A DNA stretch of 64,000 nucleotides, from positions 1-64,000 of IMG/VR virus record IMGVR_UViG_3300027971_000032, one strand, 5' to 3'. This document shows, piece by piece, positions 61,938-64,000 of this stretch. The notes below the pieces were generated by a model. It did not search any database. It was not told the origin of the DNA and was given only the letters and a program-made list of their open reading frames with translations. The position numbers and the translations under genes were made by a program. This stretch comes from a virus. Every line of letters starts with the position of its first letter. Within the stretch, counting starts at the first letter, position 1.

Positions 61938-62518
61938 TATGAATACTCCACCCATCCTGTCATAATATACTTTGTGCCAGATAAGGGGGGATTGCCACGA
62001 TGGGTGTGGGTATAACCTGCAGGGAATATAACTAGTCTTCCTCTTTTCGCTGCAATACGCTTACTTAAATATAAAAATTCTGTTTCCCCACCTTCAATAA
62101 CATCATTCAAATACAAAATGTACGCTGCTATTCTTCTACTATATTCTAGCGATCCTTGCTCGCTATGCCACACATGATACCCTTGAGACGGTTCTGTTTC
62201 TTGTAATTTATAAGAATAAATAGTATGATTATTAAACGTATTAAGAATATCATACTTTGTAGTATACTGTTTATAGCTATTTTTCCAAAATACTTCATTA
62301 AATTCAGCTATAAACCCCCCTAAATTATCATAACTAAAATTAATTTCGGTCTGCTTCATAGGATTAAGAGTGGTAGAAACATCCTCTTTGGACAGGGTAC
62401 TACATTCATCCCTATTCCAAGTCCTATTATTATCCTTACACCATTTAAAATAGTTTATAAGACTATCACAGTATTCTGGGGTTACCACATCATCATATAC
62501 ACCAATAAAATCATTCAT
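61937..62518 (-). CDS. 2OG-Fe(II) oxygenase, prolyl 4-hydroxylase-like
   Basis: A 193-residue protein: FIGVYDDVVTPEYCDSLINY at the N-terminus, then GYHVWHSEQGSLEYSRRIAA, where H-x-E would supply two iron ligands (Glu in place of the usual Asp), IEGGETEFLYLSKRIAAKRG, and LVIFPAGYTHTHRG with the distal His. GTKYIMTGW carries the 2-oxoglutarate Lys. This is the P4H-type layout. The neighbouring glycine-rich fibre has many X-Pro-Gly sites, suitable substrates for such an enzyme; the link is inferred from position. Confidence 0.82.
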   Translation of the reverse strand: MNDFIGVYDDVVTPEYCDSLINYFKWCKDNNRTWNRDECSTLSKEDVSTTLNPMKQTEINFSYDNLGGFIAEFNEVFWKNSYKQYTTKYDILNTFNNHTIYSYKLQETEPSQGYHVWHSEQGSLEYSRRIAAYILYLNDVIEGGETEFLYLSKRIAAKRGRLVIFPAGYTHTHRGNPPLSGTKYIMTGWVEYS

Positions 62519-62525
62519 AAAAATC

Positions 62526-62789
62526 TCACAGAGTAGGGGTTATATTTCCAGTTTTATTAATTAAATCTTCATAATTATCTTTGATATATGCTTGAGCAGC
62601 CCATTGAGCCTGTGGTGCATACATTTCTATTAATTGCTCCAAAGGAATAGGATTGTTGTTTTCATCAAAAACAACACTGATGTTAAGAGTAATCGCAGTT
62701 AATTCACCATCAAGCGGGGTGTACTTAACAAGCATATTACCTGAAGTAACATCTGCTTTTATAATTTTATATGTGAACGTATAATTCAT
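62526..62789 (-). CDS. Small hypothetical protein next to the glycine-rich fibre
   Basis: An 87-residue protein: FTYKIIKADVTSGNMLVKYT then IPLEQLIEMYAPQAQWAAQA. The pattern (YxxIxAxxxxMxVxYTP...) is typical of small proteins encoded with tail fibres in marine T4-like phages. It overlaps the upstream fibre stop by four bases and ends seven bases before the P4H-like gene. Confidence 0.7.
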   Translation of the reverse strand: MNYTFTYKIIKADVTSGNMLVKYTPLDGELTAITLNISVVFDENNNPIPLEQLIEMYAPQAQWAAQAYIKDNYEDLINKTGNITPTL

Positions 62790-64000
62790 TGTCTAGTCCA
62801 TGTAATAGTTATTTGACCGGCGCCGCCCGGACCACTACCCACTGAGTAAGGAACATTCTGCTTTAAATTAAATTTACCTGACCAATTTGAAGTGGTAACA
62901 CTACTTATCGTACCATCAGCCCCTTTAGTACCAGGGATGCCAGCGCTACCAGCAACTCCAGGGTTTCCGCTATTACCAGGATTGCCTGGATTAGCACCGG
63001 AACCGGAATTTCCGCTACTCCCTGTATTACCTGGATTACCAGAATTTCCTGGATTACCAGAAATTGGATTAGCTGATGCAGCGCCCCCACCGCCACCGCC
63101 ACCACCAGCAGCTTTAGAATTAGTATTTACCCATCTAGCTGCTCCACCTGATCCCGACCCACCACCCCATGTATAATTAGCCGGTGTGCCGCTACCTCCT
63201 GTAGAGTTTCCATTACCGTTTCGTATAGCACCAGCACCAAAAGTAGCTAACCCATATGCAGTACCACCGTTACCGGCAACGACCTGTCCGGTACCTGGTG
63301 TAGCTGTAGAAACTCCCGCATTACCTGGTCCGCCACTATATGATGATCCTACTATAGGGTCTGCGCTACCACCGGCGCCACCAGCCCCACCAAAAAGGCC
63401 CGTAGTACTACCAAAAACATATCCATATCCACCGCCACCACCAGCACCCCCTGTTCCTGCTGACCCTCCGGAACCTCCTGTCCCATTGTTACCTGGGTTG
63501 CCAGATGACCCTGAATTTCCTGGGTTACCAGCAGATCCCGCTGTACCTCCGTTACCACCAGTACCATTATTTCCAGCAGTGCCATCAGTACCCTTGCTAC
63601 CTTTAGTGCCACTATTTCCAGAAGTGCCAGGAAAAGTATAATTGCTAAACGTGGTTGAATTACCCGAAGTACCAGAATTACCTGGAGAGCCATCATTACC
63701 TAGCCCTCCTGATCCAGCACCATTACCTGCTGAGCCTGGTGTGCCAGCAGTACCACTACCACCACTTGAACCTGCACCACCAGCACCACCGGCGCCGGCG
63801 CCGGACCCATCGCTGCCTGGGTTGCCTGCTGTTCCAGGTAGACCAGGCCCGCCGTCACTATATGGCCACTTAAATGGGGTTGTAGATACGCCAGGGCCTG
63901 GGTTAGAAGTTTCTCCAGCTTTACCCCACCCGTTTATTACAGGTCGACCCTTAGAGTCTATTTGATAGTAATACGCATAACCACCTGACATATATTGCAA
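62786..64000 (-). CDS. Glycine-rich collagen-like/polyglycine fibre protein (N-terminus outside window)
   Basis: 404 residues are visible, and the frame is open to the window edge, so the true start lies outside. About half the residues are Gly. Short collagen-like runs (GNPGNSGNPGNTGSSG) are mixed with GGX-type runs, as in gp38-like polyglycine adhesins. X-Pro-Gly triplets (NPG, TPG, SPG, IPG) recur. It ends PGGAGQITITWTRQ, a short beta domain seen in marine phage glycine-rich proteins. Two 2OG oxygenases encoded just downstream could modify it. Probably a receptor-binding or fibre-tip protein. Confidence 0.8.
   Translation of the reverse strand: MQYMSGGYAYYYQIDSKGRPVINGWGKAGETSNPGPGVSTTPFKWPYSDGGPGLPGTAGNPGSDGSGAGAGGAGGAGSSGGSGTAGTPGSAGNGAGSGGLGNDGSPGNSGTSGNSTTFSNYTFPGTSGNSGTKGSKGTDGTAGNNGTGGNGGTAGSAGNPGNSGSSGNPGNNGTGGSGGSAGTGGAGGGGGYGYVFGSTTGLFGGAGGAGGSADPIVGSSYSGGPGNAGVSTATPGTGQVVAGNGGTAYGLATFGAGAIRNGNGNSTGGSGTPANYTWGGGSGSGGAARWVNTNSKAAGGGGGGGGAASANPISGNPGNSGNPGNTGSSGNSGSGANPGNPGNSGNPGVAGSAGIPGTKGADGTISSVTTSNWSGKFNLKQNVPYSVGSGPGGAGQITITWTRQ

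Noticed and set aside
62892-63965. Plus-strand proline-rich frames opposite the glycine-rich fibre
   Set aside because: Pro codons are simply the complement of Gly codons. No independent start signals are seen and the minus-strand gene is clearly the real one.

Overview
The window is part of a T4-like myovirus genome. The evidence is a nearly complete, mostly collinear set of T4 core genes: sliding clamp 45, clamp loader 44/62, regA, recombination genes 46/47/uvsW/uvsY, late sigma factor 55, and head/neck/tail genes 23-22-21-20-19-18-17-16-15-14-13. The order 23, tube-like gene, uvsY, uvsW, 55, 47, 46, plus hsp20, peptide deformylase, 2OG-Fe(II) oxygenases and collagen-like fibres, resembles the marine T4-like branch (cyanophages, pelagiphages, Sinorhizobium phiM12-type) more than coliphage T4. 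No photosynthesis genes are seen. The DNA is AT-rich. The host cannot be named from the sequence.

Layout. All genes but one are on the minus strand, so transcription runs from high to low coordinates. Positions 1-2400 hold hsp20 (cut by the window edge), dCMP deaminase, small unknown genes and the only plus-strand gene, a secreted protease-like protein. Positions 2400-5100 are an array of 12 tRNAs with small genes, three sigma70-like promoters and a 445-bp gene-free block that looks like a large structured RNA. Positions 5100-7700 are the DNA-replication clamp module. Positions 7700-16900 are nucleotide-metabolism genes and a 7-deazaguanine DNA-modification pathway: FolE, QueD, QueE, QueC, QueF, a DpdA-like transglycosylase and a PurN-like formyltransferase matching the proposed DpdN. 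Positions 16900-23800 hold def, an FkbM methyltransferase, 46, 47, 55, uvsW and uvsY. Positions 23800-37800 are head, packaging, neck and tail-tube genes under TATAAATA late promoters. Positions 37800-64000 are a very large fibre/adhesin region.

The fibre region is the most unusual part. A 654-residue protein (56534-58498) joins a GT25/collagen-galactosyltransferase-like domain, a PLOD-type glycosyltransferase domain and a PLOD-type lysyl hydroxylase domain. It lies 29 bp upstream (in transcription order) of a 1005-residue collagen-like fibre gene carrying over 70 X-Lys-Gly sites. This looks like a self-contained phage system for making and glycosylating hydroxylysine on its own collagen-like fibres. 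Two further 2OG-Fe(II) oxygenases sit beside a glycine-rich, X-Pro-Gly-containing fibre at the right edge. Three tandem paralogous genes (42310-45730) each encode seven near-identical repeats of about 43 residues with variable loops, probably seven-bladed propellers that diversify by recombination.

How the parts could fit together (inference): the 7-deazaguanine pathway hides the genome from restriction, tRNAs and the structured RNA support late translation or another tRNA-linked role, gp55 with the clamp drives the TATAAATA promoters, and the late fibre genes are modified after translation by phage-encoded hydroxylases and glycosyltransferases.
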